Below are positions 25,860-34,079 of a stretch of DNA of 64,000 nt, piece by piece; positions within the stretch are counted from its first letter, which is position 1; every line of letters starts with the position of its first letter. The translations under genes were made by a program, and so were the position numbers. Below the pieces are notes generated by a model. That model was not told the origin of the DNA. It saw only the letters and a program-made list of their open reading frames with translations, and ran no database searches. Source of the DNA: an uncultured Lachnospiraceae bacterium (lineage in GTDB: Bacteria > Bacillota > Clostridia > Lachnospirales > Lachnospiraceae). Where the stretch lies: contig CAKRIL010000005.1 in assembly GCA_934343915.1 (NCBI GenBank), positions 32,716 to 96,715 on the forward strand, given 5' to 3'.

Positions 25860-27602
25860 ATGAAGTTGAGAAACTACATCGCAAGAAGCTGGTACATGTA
25901 CCTGATTGCGCTTGCTGCGATGGTATGCAGTATCGGTCTTGACATGGTGTATCCGTTCATAACGAGGTCGCTTATTGATGATGTCATTATGGATGGACAG
26001 ACACAGCTTCTTATGAAGCTGCTGTTTGGACTGCTCTCGATAGGATTTGCGAGGGCGGTGTTCCAGTTCGTCAAGGAATTTGTTTTTGACTATACCAGCA
26101 TGAGTATAGGAAGCAAGATAAGAGTGGGACTGTTCAAGCACGTTCAGAAGCTTTCGATAAGGTTCTTTGATAAGAATAACACGGGTGAGCTGATGGCGCG
26201 TGTGAAGGATGATGTCGACAATGTGTGGAATGCACTCGGCTATGTCGGAATGTTAGCTATTGAATGCACAATTCACACAATAGGCGTGCTTGTCTGCATG
26301 ATAAGCATAAGTCCCGTGCTCACAATCATTCCGATAGTCATCATGCCGATTGTGGCGTACCATGCGGTTGCACTCGAGAAGAAGATAGGCAAGGTGTACG
26401 ACGATCTGTCGGAGGAGAACGCGGCACTCACGACGGTTGTTCAGGAGAACCTCACGGGTGTGCGCGTTGTAAAGGCATTTGCGAGAGAGGATTATGAGAT
26501 TGAAAAGTTCAGGAAGCATAATAAGAATTATTATGACCTCAGCATGAAGCAGTCAAAGATTTCTCTCAGATACAATCCTAATATATCATTTTTGACAAGA
26601 CTGCTTTTGCTGCTTGTTGTGCTTATCGGCGGCGGCTTTGTAATTATGGATAAGATAACCTTGGGAGACCTCGGCGCGTTTACCGAGTATGCCAACAATA
26701 TTATCTGGCCGATGGAGATGATTGGCTGGCTGAGCGCCGATATGGCGAGCGGTCTTGCATCGGCAAAGAAGATAAGAAAGATATGGAGCGAGGAGCCTGA
26801 GATTGCCGACAAGGACGGTGCGAAGGATATAGGAAGAGCCAAGGGAGAGGTGGCTTTTGAGAATGTATCCTTTAACATCAACGATACACAGGTGTTAAAC
26901 AATGTGTCATTCAAGGTTCCGGCAGGAAAGACACTTGGAATAATGGGTGTTACCGGTTCCGGAAAGACATCTATTATCAATCTTATGGAGCGCTTCTATG
27001 ATGCGACTGAGGGCAAGGTAATGCTTGACGGCAACGATGTAAGAGACATTACAACCGAGAGCCTCAGGCGCAACCTGTCCGTAGTTATGCAGGATGTGTT
27101 CCTTTTCTCCGATTCGATTAAGGAGAATATCAGCATAGGACGCAAGGATAACATAACGGATGAGCTTATTGAGGCATCTGCGCAGTCTGCAAGGGCTGCG
27201 GGCTTTATCGGTAAGCTGGGTGACAAATATGAAACAGTAGTTGGTGAGCGGGGTGTCGGACTGTCCGGCGGACAGAAGCAGCGTATAAGCATAGCAAGAG
27301 CCATTGCAAAACAGGCTCCTGTGCTTATACTTGACGACTCGACATCTGCTCTTGATATGGAAACGGAATATGAGATTCAGAAGGAACTCGAAGCGATGAA
27401 GGATACGACAAAGATTATCATTGCACATCGTATCTCCGCGGTAAAGCAGGCTGATGAGATTATAGTCTTATCGGGAGGAAGCATTGCCGAGAGAGGAACG
27501 CATGATGAGCTTATGGCAAAGAAGGGAATCTACTATGATACCTACAACGCACAGTATTCCGCTTCCAACTTTTTAGAGGAGGTGACAACAGATGTCGGTT
27601 AA
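25860..27602 (+). CDS. ABC exporter half-transporter, degenerate-site subunit
   Basis: 580 residues: an N-terminal membrane domain of about six spans (residues 15-300) and a C-terminal nucleotide-binding domain. Walker A is GVTGSGKTS and the signature is a normal LSGGQ. Walker B reads VLILDDSTS, with Asp instead of the catalytic Glu, and the H-loop is IIAHRIS. The Asp is the hallmark of the degenerate ATP site in heterodimeric exporters such as BmrC/BmrD and TM287/288. The partner gene overlaps by 11 bases, so the two are translationally coupled. Likely role is drug or lipid/peptide export. A leader peptide and attenuator upstream suggest induction by ribosome-targeting compounds. Confidence 0.92.
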   Translation: MKLRNYIARSWYMYLIALAAMVCSIGLDMVYPFITRSLIDDVIMDGQTQLLMKLLFGLLSIGFARAVFQFVKEFVFDYTSMSIGSKIRVGLFKHVQKLSIRFFDKNNTGELMARVKDDVDNVWNALGYVGMLAIECTIHTIGVLVCMISISPVLTIIPIVIMPIVAYHAVALEKKIGKVYDDLSEENAALTTVVQENLTGVRVVKAFAREDYEIEKFRKHNKNYYDLSMKQSKISLRYNPNISFLTRLLLLLVVLIGGGFVIMDKITLGDLGAFTEYANNIIWPMEMIGWLSADMASGLASAKKIRKIWSEEPEIADKDGAKDIGRAKGEVAFENVSFNINDTQVLNNVSFKVPAGKTLGIMGVTGSGKTSIINLMERFYDATEGKVMLDGNDVRDITTESLRRNLSVVMQDVFLFSDSIKENISIGRKDNITDELIEASAQSARAAGFIGKLGDKYETVVGERGVGLSGGQKQRISIARAIAKQAPVLILDDSTSALDMETEYEIQKELEAMKDTTKIIIAHRISAVKQADEIIVLSGGSIAERGTHDELMAKKGIYYDTYNAQYSASNFLEEVTTDVG

Positions 27603-29376
27603 TTCCTTCAGAGAGGACGAGGAACAGAAGGAGGTACTTAAGCTTGACACACTCATGCGTCTGTACCGCTATCTGTTCAGATATGGAAAAAAGATTCTGC
27701 TTGTGCTGTTCATAATGTGCATCACAATAGCAATCAACCTTATAAACCCGCTCATTATTGAGCGTGCGGTTAATGTCCACATTGCGAACAAGGACATGAA
27801 GGGGCTCATGCTTCTGTGCCTGTTCGGCGTTGGACTCAATGTAATTAATGTGGCAGGAATCAAGCTTCGTATGTATATGCTTGCCAAGATATCCAATCAG
27901 GTGCTTCTTGACATAAGACAGGCGGTATACGAGCACATTCAGAAGCTCAGCTTCCACTTCTTCGATACAAGACCTACGGGAAAGATTCTCGCGAGAGTAA
28001 TCGGAGATGTCAATTCATTAAAAAATATACTTTCGGACAGTGTAACAACACTTATCCCGGACTTTATAACACTTGTGGCGGTAGCCGTGATAATGCTTGT
28101 GAAGAACCCTAAGCTTGCACTTGCCTCGTTTGTGACGCTTCCTTTTCTCATAGCTGCCATGTCGATTATCGAGAAGCTCGGACACAAGAGATGGCAGTCA
28201 TTCCGCAAGAAGACCTCGAACATGAACGCATATCTTCATGAGAACCTCTCGGGAATCAGGGTTGTGCAGAGCTTTGCGGCGGAGGATGAGTCGCTTGACA
28301 GCTTCAGCGGGCTTGTTGATGAGCAGAAGAAGGCATTTGTCGGTGCGGTGAGAGTGTCGGATATGTTCAGCCCTACGATTGAGATAAGCTGGGGCGTGGG
28401 CGGATTTTTACTGTACTTTATCGGTATAAGAGTTCTCGGTGTCGGAACGGTTGGTGTCGGAACATTCATGGCATTTACCTCGTACCTGTCGATGTTCTGG
28501 AGCCCTATAAGAAATCTGGCTAACTTCTATAATAAGATTATCACCAACATCTCGGCTGCTGAGAGGGTATTCGATATTCTTGATACCGAGCCTGATATCC
28601 GTGACGAGGAGGGTGCGAAGGAGCTTCCTAAGATTGAAGGAAGAGTAGAGTTCGACCATGTATCCTTTGCTTACTCGGATGAACCTGATGTGATGGTTTT
28701 AAAGGATGTAAGCTTCAAGGTTAAGCAGGGTGAGACCATTGCACTTGTAGGTCCTACCGGTGCAGGAAAATCAACGGTAATCAATCTTATTAGCAGATTC
28801 TACAATGCGACAGAGGGAAAGGTGCTTGTGGATGACACGGATGTCAAGAGTGTTACACTTAAGAGCTTGAGAGAGCAGATGGGTATTATGACGCAGGACA
28901 ATTTCCTGTTCTCGGGTACAATTAAGGAAAATATACGCTATGGCAAGCTTGATGCCACGGATGAGGAGATTATGGAAGCGGCGAAGTCGGTTCATGCGCA
29001 TGATTTCATCATGAAGCTTGAAAAAGGATATGACACTGAGATTAATGAGCGTGGAACGAGACTCTCAAACGGTCAGAGACAGCTTATAGCATTCGCGAGA
29101 ACCATGTTAAGCAAACCTCAGATATTGATACTTGATGAGGCGACCTCAAGCATTGACACGCATACAGAGACACTTGTACAGCGGGGAATTGAGGCGATGC
29201 TTTCAGGAAGAACCTCGTTCGTAATTGCACACAGACTTTCTACCATTAAGAATGCGGACAGAATATTTGTGATAGACGACGGAAGAATTAAGGAAGAGGG
29301 ATGCCACGAAGAGCTGCTTGCCGCTAAGGGAGCGTACTACAATCTGTATGCAGCCCAGTTCAAGAATCTTGCATAA
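27592..29376 (+). CDS. ABC exporter half-transporter, catalytic-site subunit
   Basis: 594 residues, a membrane domain followed by a nucleotide-binding domain. Walker A is GPTGAGKST and Walker B is ILILDEATS with the catalytic Glu present. The signature is altered to LSNGQ. This is exactly complementary to its partner: the partner's LSGGQ with this subunit's Walker A/B makes the active ATP site, and this LSNGQ with the partner's Walker B Asp makes the inactive one. The ATG follows AGGAGG inside the end of the upstream gene. Substrate unknown. Confidence 0.92.
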   Translation: MSVNSFREDEEQKEVLKLDTLMRLYRYLFRYGKKILLVLFIMCITIAINLINPLIIERAVNVHIANKDMKGLMLLCLFGVGLNVINVAGIKLRMYMLAKISNQVLLDIRQAVYEHIQKLSFHFFDTRPTGKILARVIGDVNSLKNILSDSVTTLIPDFITLVAVAVIMLVKNPKLALASFVTLPFLIAAMSIIEKLGHKRWQSFRKKTSNMNAYLHENLSGIRVVQSFAAEDESLDSFSGLVDEQKKAFVGAVRVSDMFSPTIEISWGVGGFLLYFIGIRVLGVGTVGVGTFMAFTSYLSMFWSPIRNLANFYNKIITNISAAERVFDILDTEPDIRDEEGAKELPKIEGRVEFDHVSFAYSDEPDVMVLKDVSFKVKQGETIALVGPTGAGKSTVINLISRFYNATEGKVLVDDTDVKSVTLKSLREQMGIMTQDNFLFSGTIKENIRYGKLDATDEEIMEAAKSVHAHDFIMKLEKGYDTEINERGTRLSNGQRQLIAFARTMLSKPQILILDEATSSIDTHTETLVQRGIEAMLSGRTSFVIAHRLSTIKNADRIFVIDDGRIKEEGCHEELLAAKGAYYNLYAAQFKNLA

Positions 29377-29407
29377 TTAGAAAATCCGATATGTGCCATA
29401 AGGACTG

Positions 29408-29437
29408 TTGACAACTGCAGTAACGTGGGTGTATTCT
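29408..29437 (+). promoter_or_regulatory. Promoter of the zinc-ribbon membrane protein gene
   Basis: TTGACA (29408-29413), 18-base spacer, TATTCT (29432-29437). The same -35/-10 pair is used before the ABC exporter leader. Confidence 0.75.
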
Positions 29438-29490
29438 TATGGTAATGTTTTATCACATTACAGGGGCAGGAGATAGGAGGACATTTAAAA

Positions 29491-30264
29491 ATGAAGTTTT
29501 GTACAAAGTGTGGAAGACCACTTCAGGATGGCGAAGTATGTAACTGCCAGACAGAGAATGCACAGCCACAGACAGCACAGGAGCAGACAGCAGGTGCTCA
29601 GACAGCATCAACAGCGGCACAGCCGGCAGCATCAGCTGCTACACAGCCGGCAGCTAAGCCTATTATTACTAAGGAGCAGGCTACAGAGATTTCCAAGGGA
29701 ATGTTAGCATTTGCTAAGGAATTTGTTAAGAATCCGGTTGAGGCCAGCGAGGCAGTTGTAGGTGAGCATTCACTTGCCACGGTTGCAGGTCTTGTTGTGG
29801 TTAATGCGGCAGCGGAGCTTGTTTATAAGATTATAAGAATGATTATATGGACTGCTAAGTATGGTTCTTACGGAATCGGCGATTGGCTTAAGACAATTTT
29901 CTGCACGATTTTATGGTGGATAGCAATACCGGCAGCATGTGCAGGTCTTATTTGGGTATGCGGTAAGTTCGTTCAGAAGCAGGAGGTCAACTTTAAGAAG
30001 GCTCTCAGCGTATTTGCAATTCCTGCACTTCCGCTTTTGGTATTTACTGTTATTAATCTTTTACAGCTTGTGCTTACACACTCTTTCTTTACTGTAATTT
30101 TCAACGTAATAAGAACAGCTATCGGTGGTATGATGATTTACCTTGCAGGTGTCGGCATTGTGAAGGTACTTCCAAGAGACAACAAGAATTTTGTTTACTC
30201 AATTGGAATTATCTGTGCAGGACTTTGGTTTGTAAATTGGCTTGTAACAGTAGCAATTTTCTAA
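29491..30264 (+). CDS. Zinc-ribbon membrane protein (YIP1-like), function unknown
   Basis: 257 residues. The first 18 residues form a zinc ribbon (CTKCGRPL, then CNC). A Gln/Ala/Thr-rich low-complexity linker follows at about 20-65. After an amphipathic segment come four or five membrane spans (residues about 95-257). Zinc-ribbon plus multi-span proteins of this kind are common in Clostridia and have no established role. The start follows ATAGGAGGA. A terminator follows directly, so it is a single-gene unit. Confidence 0.8.
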   Translation: MKFCTKCGRPLQDGEVCNCQTENAQPQTAQEQTAGAQTASTAAQPAASAATQPAAKPIITKEQATEISKGMLAFAKEFVKNPVEASEAVVGEHSLATVAGLVVVNAAAELVYKIIRMIIWTAKYGSYGIGDWLKTIFCTILWWIAIPAACAGLIWVCGKFVQKQEVNFKKALSVFAIPALPLLVFTVINLLQLVLTHSFFTVIFNVIRTAIGGMMIYLAGVGIVKVLPRDNKNFVYSIGIICAGLWFVNWLVTVAIF

Positions 30265-30283
30265 TATAATATATGGAGTCCAT

Positions 30284-30328
30284 AAGGCTCTTCGTCATGC
30301 TTAATGCTGTGGGCGAAGAGCCTTTTAA
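30284..30328 (+). terminator. Terminator after the zinc-ribbon gene
   Basis: Stem AAGGCTCTTCG (30284-30294) / CGAAGAGCCTT (30314-30324), followed by TTAATT. Its position rules out the upstream start (30273) of the next reading frame. Confidence 0.85.
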
Positions 30329-30380
30329 TTTACAGGAAATTGCTTTTGGTAATATTATTCTTTTGACAGGGAGGAAAGCT

Positions 30381-31076
30381 ATGTATCTTGAAAAATATGA
30401 GCAGTATCTTGGAACAGGTGAGAGAAACGGACAGGGATTGGACTTAAAGACATTTCTTGAGGAGTATAATCCTAAGCTTTACGATACTCCTGCGAATACG
30501 GTTGATAATCTTATATTTACCTATGTGGAAGAGAACGGCAGCAGAAGAATCGGAAAGCTGCTTCTTATTAAGAGAGGAAATCATCCGTCAATAGGCTGGT
30601 GGGCACTCCCGGGAGGTTTTGTGGATTTCCGTGAGAATCTTGAAACGGCTGCCGCAAGAGAGCTTGAGGAGGAGACCGGGCTTAAGGGCGTGAAGGGCGT
30701 TCAGCTCGGAAGCTACGGAGATTATGACCGTGATCCTAGAACAAGAATTATCACGACGGCGTATGTGTTCGTGGAGGAAGAGGGCAGACTTAAGGCTACG
30801 GCGGGAGATGATGCTGCGGATGCCGGCTGGTTCACCATGAAGGTTACCAAGGCCGGAGAGGCTGCTGACAGCACAGACGAGATTAAAAAGGAATTTTTTG
30901 ACATAGAATTTGAATGCGGGGAGATTCATCCTACGGCAAGAGTGCTTGTGTCGACGGACAGGACACATTTTCTTGTAAAAAAGGACTATAAGATAGTCAG
31001 CAATAATCTTATTGCAGCCGACCATGCTGCGATTATTCTTCACGGATATGATTATGTGACTGACCATCTGAACTGA
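30381..31076 (+). CDS. NUDIX hydrolase
   Basis: 231 residues from the ATG at 30381, preceded by GGGAGG; the longer frame begins upstream of a terminator and is rejected. The NUDIX box is complete: GGFVDFRENLETAAARELEE followed by ETGL, preceded by KRGNHPSIGWWALPGG. The C-terminal 80 residues are a variable region. NUDIX enzymes cut nucleoside diphosphates linked to another group; the substrate here cannot be told. The next gene follows 55 bases later, likely in one transcript. Confidence 0.88.
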   Translation: MYLEKYEQYLGTGERNGQGLDLKTFLEEYNPKLYDTPANTVDNLIFTYVEENGSRRIGKLLLIKRGNHPSIGWWALPGGFVDFRENLETAAARELEEETGLKGVKGVQLGSYGDYDRDPRTRIITTAYVFVEEEGRLKATAGDDAADAGWFTMKVTKAGEAADSTDEIKKEFFDIEFECGEIHPTARVLVSTDRTHFLVKKDYKIVSNNLIAADHAAIILHGYDYVTDHLN

Positions 31077-31131
31077 ATGCAATAATTATATGATTTATGA
31101 GGCGGCAAGCCGCCGGAAAATGAGGATTAAT

Positions 31132-32781
31132 ATGGAGAAAAAGAAAGTAGTAGTCATAGGACATAAGAATCCTGACACAGATTCCATATGCTCTGCGATA
31201 GCGTATGCAAGACTTAGGAATATGCTTGATTCAGATACTGAGTATATTCCTCTTCGCGCCGGACAGCTTAATGAGGAGACACAGTATGTGTTAAAGCAGT
31301 TTAACATAGCTCCGCCGCAGTATGTGACGGACGTTAAGAGTCAGGTTAAGGATATTGAGATTCGTAAGATTGACGGAGTGGACAGGAATATATCAATTAA
31401 GGCTGCATGGAAGCTTATGAGGGATATGGGCGTTGTGACACTTCCGATAACGAGCGATAACAGACTTGAAGGACTTATAACCATTGCTGATATCGCGACA
31501 TCTTATATGGACGTGCATGACAGCACGACATTGTCCACTGCGAGAACCGTATGCAGGAATATCGTCGAGACACTTGATGGGGAACTCATAATAGGCGATG
31601 AGCAGCATGTGTTCGACAGGGGAAAGGTTCTTGTCGCTGCCGCGAATCCTGACCTTATGGAATCGTATATTAAGATGGGAGATATAGTAATTCTCGGCAA
31701 CCGCTATGAGTCACAGCTCTGCGCGATAGAGATGCAGGCGGGATGTATTGTAGTGTGCGAGGGAGCACCTGTATCAATGACGATAAAAAAGCTTGCCGTT
31801 GAGAATCATTGCACGATTATAAGTACTCCGCATGATACCTTTACTGCATCGAGACTTATCAATCAGTCAGTTCCAATAAGCTTCTTCATGAGAACGGAGG
31901 GACTTATAACCTTCAGCACGGAGGCGTATACAGACGAGGTACGTCAGGTAATGGCTAAGAAGAGGCACCGCGACTTCCCGGTTCATGATGAGCAGGGACG
32001 GTATATAGGAATGATTTCAAGAAGAAATCTCCTCGGAATGGGCAAGAAGCAGATTATAATGGTTGACCACAATGAGGCAAAGCAGGCGGTTGATGGAATA
32101 GACCAGGCGGAGATATTAGAGATTATTGACCATCATAAGCTGGGAACGGTCGAGACCATGAATCCCGTATTTTTCCGCAATCAGCCTCTCGGATGTACCG
32201 CAACAATCATATATCAGATGTACAATGAAAGCCATGTGGATATAGATAAAAAGACGGCGGGACTTATGTGCTCGGCAATTCTTTCCGACACGCTGATGTT
32301 CCGCTCGCCGACCTGCACTCCTGCTGATGTCGCGGCAGCAAAGGAGCTTGCAAAGACGGCGGGAATAGATATCGAGGGGTATGCAGTCAAGATGTTCCGT
32401 GCGGGAAGCAACTTAAAGGATAAGACACCGCAGGAAATCTTTTCACAGGATTATAAGAGATTTTCGGTCAACGATATTAATTTCGGAGTCGGTCAAATAT
32501 CCTCAATGGATGAGGAGGAGCTGCTTGACATTAAGGATAAGATTATGCCTTATATGAAGGAACAGCTCGAAAATCAGGGAACCAATATGATTTTTTTCAT
32601 GCTGACGAACATGATTGCCACGGAGACACTTCTTATCGCACTTGGAAATGGTGCCGGTGATGTTATCGAGAACGGCTTTGATGCGCCGAAACTTGAGGAG
32701 GGCGTGTACAGGCTTGAGGGCGTGGTATCCCGCAAAAAGCAGTTGATTCCGGAGATTCTTACGGTTCTGTCACAGGAATAA
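31132..32781 (+). CDS. Manganese-dependent inorganic pyrophosphatase with CBS-DRTGG insert
   Basis: 549 residues from the ATG at 31132 after TGAGG; the upstream ATG at 31090 lies before a GGCGGC/GCCGCC hairpin. The DHH catalytic motifs are visible: GHKNPDTDSICSA near the start, and DHHKLG with SAILSDTLMFRS after the insert. Between them are two CBS halves (around IKAAWKLMRDMGVVTLPIT and VMAKKRHRDFPVHD) flanking a DRTGG-like domain. The C-terminal DHHA2 domain follows. This is the regulated family II pyrophosphatase, in which adenine nucleotides bound at CBS adjust activity. It hydrolyses PPi; the PPi-type phosphofructokinase in the window would compete for the same PPi. Confidence 0.92.
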   Translation: MEKKKVVVIGHKNPDTDSICSAIAYARLRNMLDSDTEYIPLRAGQLNEETQYVLKQFNIAPPQYVTDVKSQVKDIEIRKIDGVDRNISIKAAWKLMRDMGVVTLPITSDNRLEGLITIADIATSYMDVHDSTTLSTARTVCRNIVETLDGELIIGDEQHVFDRGKVLVAAANPDLMESYIKMGDIVILGNRYESQLCAIEMQAGCIVVCEGAPVSMTIKKLAVENHCTIISTPHDTFTASRLINQSVPISFFMRTEGLITFSTEAYTDEVRQVMAKKRHRDFPVHDEQGRYIGMISRRNLLGMGKKQIIMVDHNEAKQAVDGIDQAEILEIIDHHKLGTVETMNPVFFRNQPLGCTATIIYQMYNESHVDIDKKTAGLMCSAILSDTLMFRSPTCTPADVAAAKELAKTAGIDIEGYAVKMFRAGSNLKDKTPQEIFSQDYKRFSVNDINFGVGQISSMDEEELLDIKDKIMPYMKEQLENQGTNMIFFMLTNMIATETLLIALGNGAGDVIENGFDAPKLEEGVYRLEGVVSRKKQLIPEILTVLSQE

Positions 32782-32802
32782 TACACAAAAATGGAGAGCT
32801 AT

Positions 32803-33423
32803 ATGGGAAAAATAAGCTGGAAACCGGGCAATATGTTATACCCTGTACCTGCGGTTATGGTGAGCTGCAGGAGGGAAAACGAGAGCCCCAATATTATAAC
32901 GGTTGCATGGGCGGGGACAACCAACACCAATCCTCCCATGGTGTCAATATCGGTGAGACCTGAGAGATATTCGTATGAGATAATTAAGGAGACAGGGGAG
33001 TTCGTAATCAATCTTGTCACGAAGGAGCTTGTGTATGCCACAGACTATTGCGGCGTGCGCTCGGGAAGGGACGTGGACAAGTTCGCGGAAATGAAGCTTC
33101 ATGAGGCTGAATCCAAGGAGGTTAAGGCACCGGGAATTATGGAGAGTCCGGTCAACATTGAGTGCCGTGTTGTGAGTGAACAGCCGCTTGGAAGCCATAC
33201 AATGTTCCTTGCCAAGGTCGTCAATGTGAATGTCGATGACAGATATATGGATGAGAACGGAAGATTCAATCTTAATTCTTCGGGACTTGTGGCATATTCG
33301 CATGGAGAATATTTTGAACTTGGTAAAAAGCTCGGCAAGTTCGGATTTTCGGTTCAAAAGCAGGTAAGTGCCAAAAAGAAGAATCCAAATCGAAAGGACG
33401 CTAAAGAACATGAAAAAAGATAA
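32803..33423 (+). CDS. Flavin reductase-like FMN-binding protein
   Basis: 206 residues from the ATG at 32803 behind GGAG. The fold is suggested by SWKPGNMLYPVPAVMVSC near the start, then NIITVAWAGTTNTNPPMVSI and FVINLVTKELVYATDYCG. This is the flavin reductase-like FMN-binding family. The C-terminus is an unusually Lys-rich tail. The aroK start codon lies inside its end, so the two are coupled. Partner or substrate unknown. Confidence 0.87.
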   Translation: MGKISWKPGNMLYPVPAVMVSCRRENESPNIITVAWAGTTNTNPPMVSISVRPERYSYEIIKETGEFVINLVTKELVYATDYCGVRSGRDVDKFAEMKLHEAESKEVKAPGIMESPVNIECRVVSEQPLGSHTMFLAKVVNVNVDDRYMDENGRFNLNSSGLVAYSHGEYFELGKKLGKFGFSVQKQVSAKKKNPNRKDAKEHEKR

Positions 33424-33913
33424 CGTTATTCTGATAGGTATGCCGGGAGTGGGGAAAAGCACAGTCGGAGTAGTGCTTGCAAAGCTTCTCGGATATCATT
33501 TTATCGATACAGATCTTGTGATTCAGGAGAAGGAGGGGAGACTTCTTAAGGAGATAATCGCTGCGGAAGGAAATGACGGATTCCTTAAGATAGAGGACAG
33601 AATAAATGCAGAGCTTGATGCAGAGCATTCGGTAATCGCACCGGGAGGAAGCGTGGTGTACGGAGAGAATGCCATGAAGCATTTTAAGGAGATAGGCACG
33701 GTCGTATATCTGAAGGCATCCTATGAGATGATTAACGAAAGACTGTCAAATCTTGAAGGACGCGGCGTTGTGCTCAAGGAGGGACAGACACTTAAGAACC
33801 TGTATGACGAGCGCTGCGTTCTCTACGAAAAGTATGCTGACCTCACGGTTGATGAGCAGGGAAGGAGTCTTGCGGACACGGCAAGAGCGGTTGCCTCCTT
33901 AGTAAGATCTTAA
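33410..33913 (+). CDS. aroK: Shikimate kinase
   Basis: 167 residues from the ATG at 33410, which overlaps the upstream gene by 14 bases. Walker A is GMPGVGKST, followed by the shikimate-binding Asp in FIDTDLVIQE and the glycine-rich APGGSVVY. The lid region (LEGRGVV) is short. It phosphorylates shikimate in aromatic amino acid synthesis. No other aro gene is near. The length is normal for the family. Confidence 0.92.
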   Translation: MKKDNVILIGMPGVGKSTVGVVLAKLLGYHFIDTDLVIQEKEGRLLKEIIAAEGNDGFLKIEDRINAELDAEHSVIAPGGSVVYGENAMKHFKEIGTVVYLKASYEMINERLSNLEGRGVVLKEGQTLKNLYDERCVLYEKYADLTVDEQGRSLADTARAVASLVRS

Positions 33914-33999
33914 TGGAAAATTTTAACAATTTTTTTAAAATATCTGTAACATTTTGTAACAATGTGTGTAAAAAATATCCTCTTTTTTACAAAAAAACC

Positions 34000-34028
34000 T
34001 TTACAAATCAAGGATTTATTGGTACTAT
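34000..34028 (+). promoter_or_regulatory. Promoter of the M23 peptidase gene
   Basis: TTTACA (34000-34005), 17-base spacer, TACTAT (34023-34028), in a very A+T-rich gap. Confidence 0.7.
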
Positions 34029-34079
34029 GTATTTGTTACAAAATTGTTAAGTAAGTTCTTGCATTTTTTGGAGGATGAT

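Noticed and set aside
25622..25942. 106-codon frame in the ABC exporter leader region
   Set aside because: It contains the intrinsic terminator 25697-25731 and overlaps the exporter start in another frame. It has no ribosome-binding site.
30273..30380. N-terminal extension of the NUDIX gene
   Set aside because: A strong terminator (30284-30328) lies inside the extension. The ATG at 30381 has GGGAGG.
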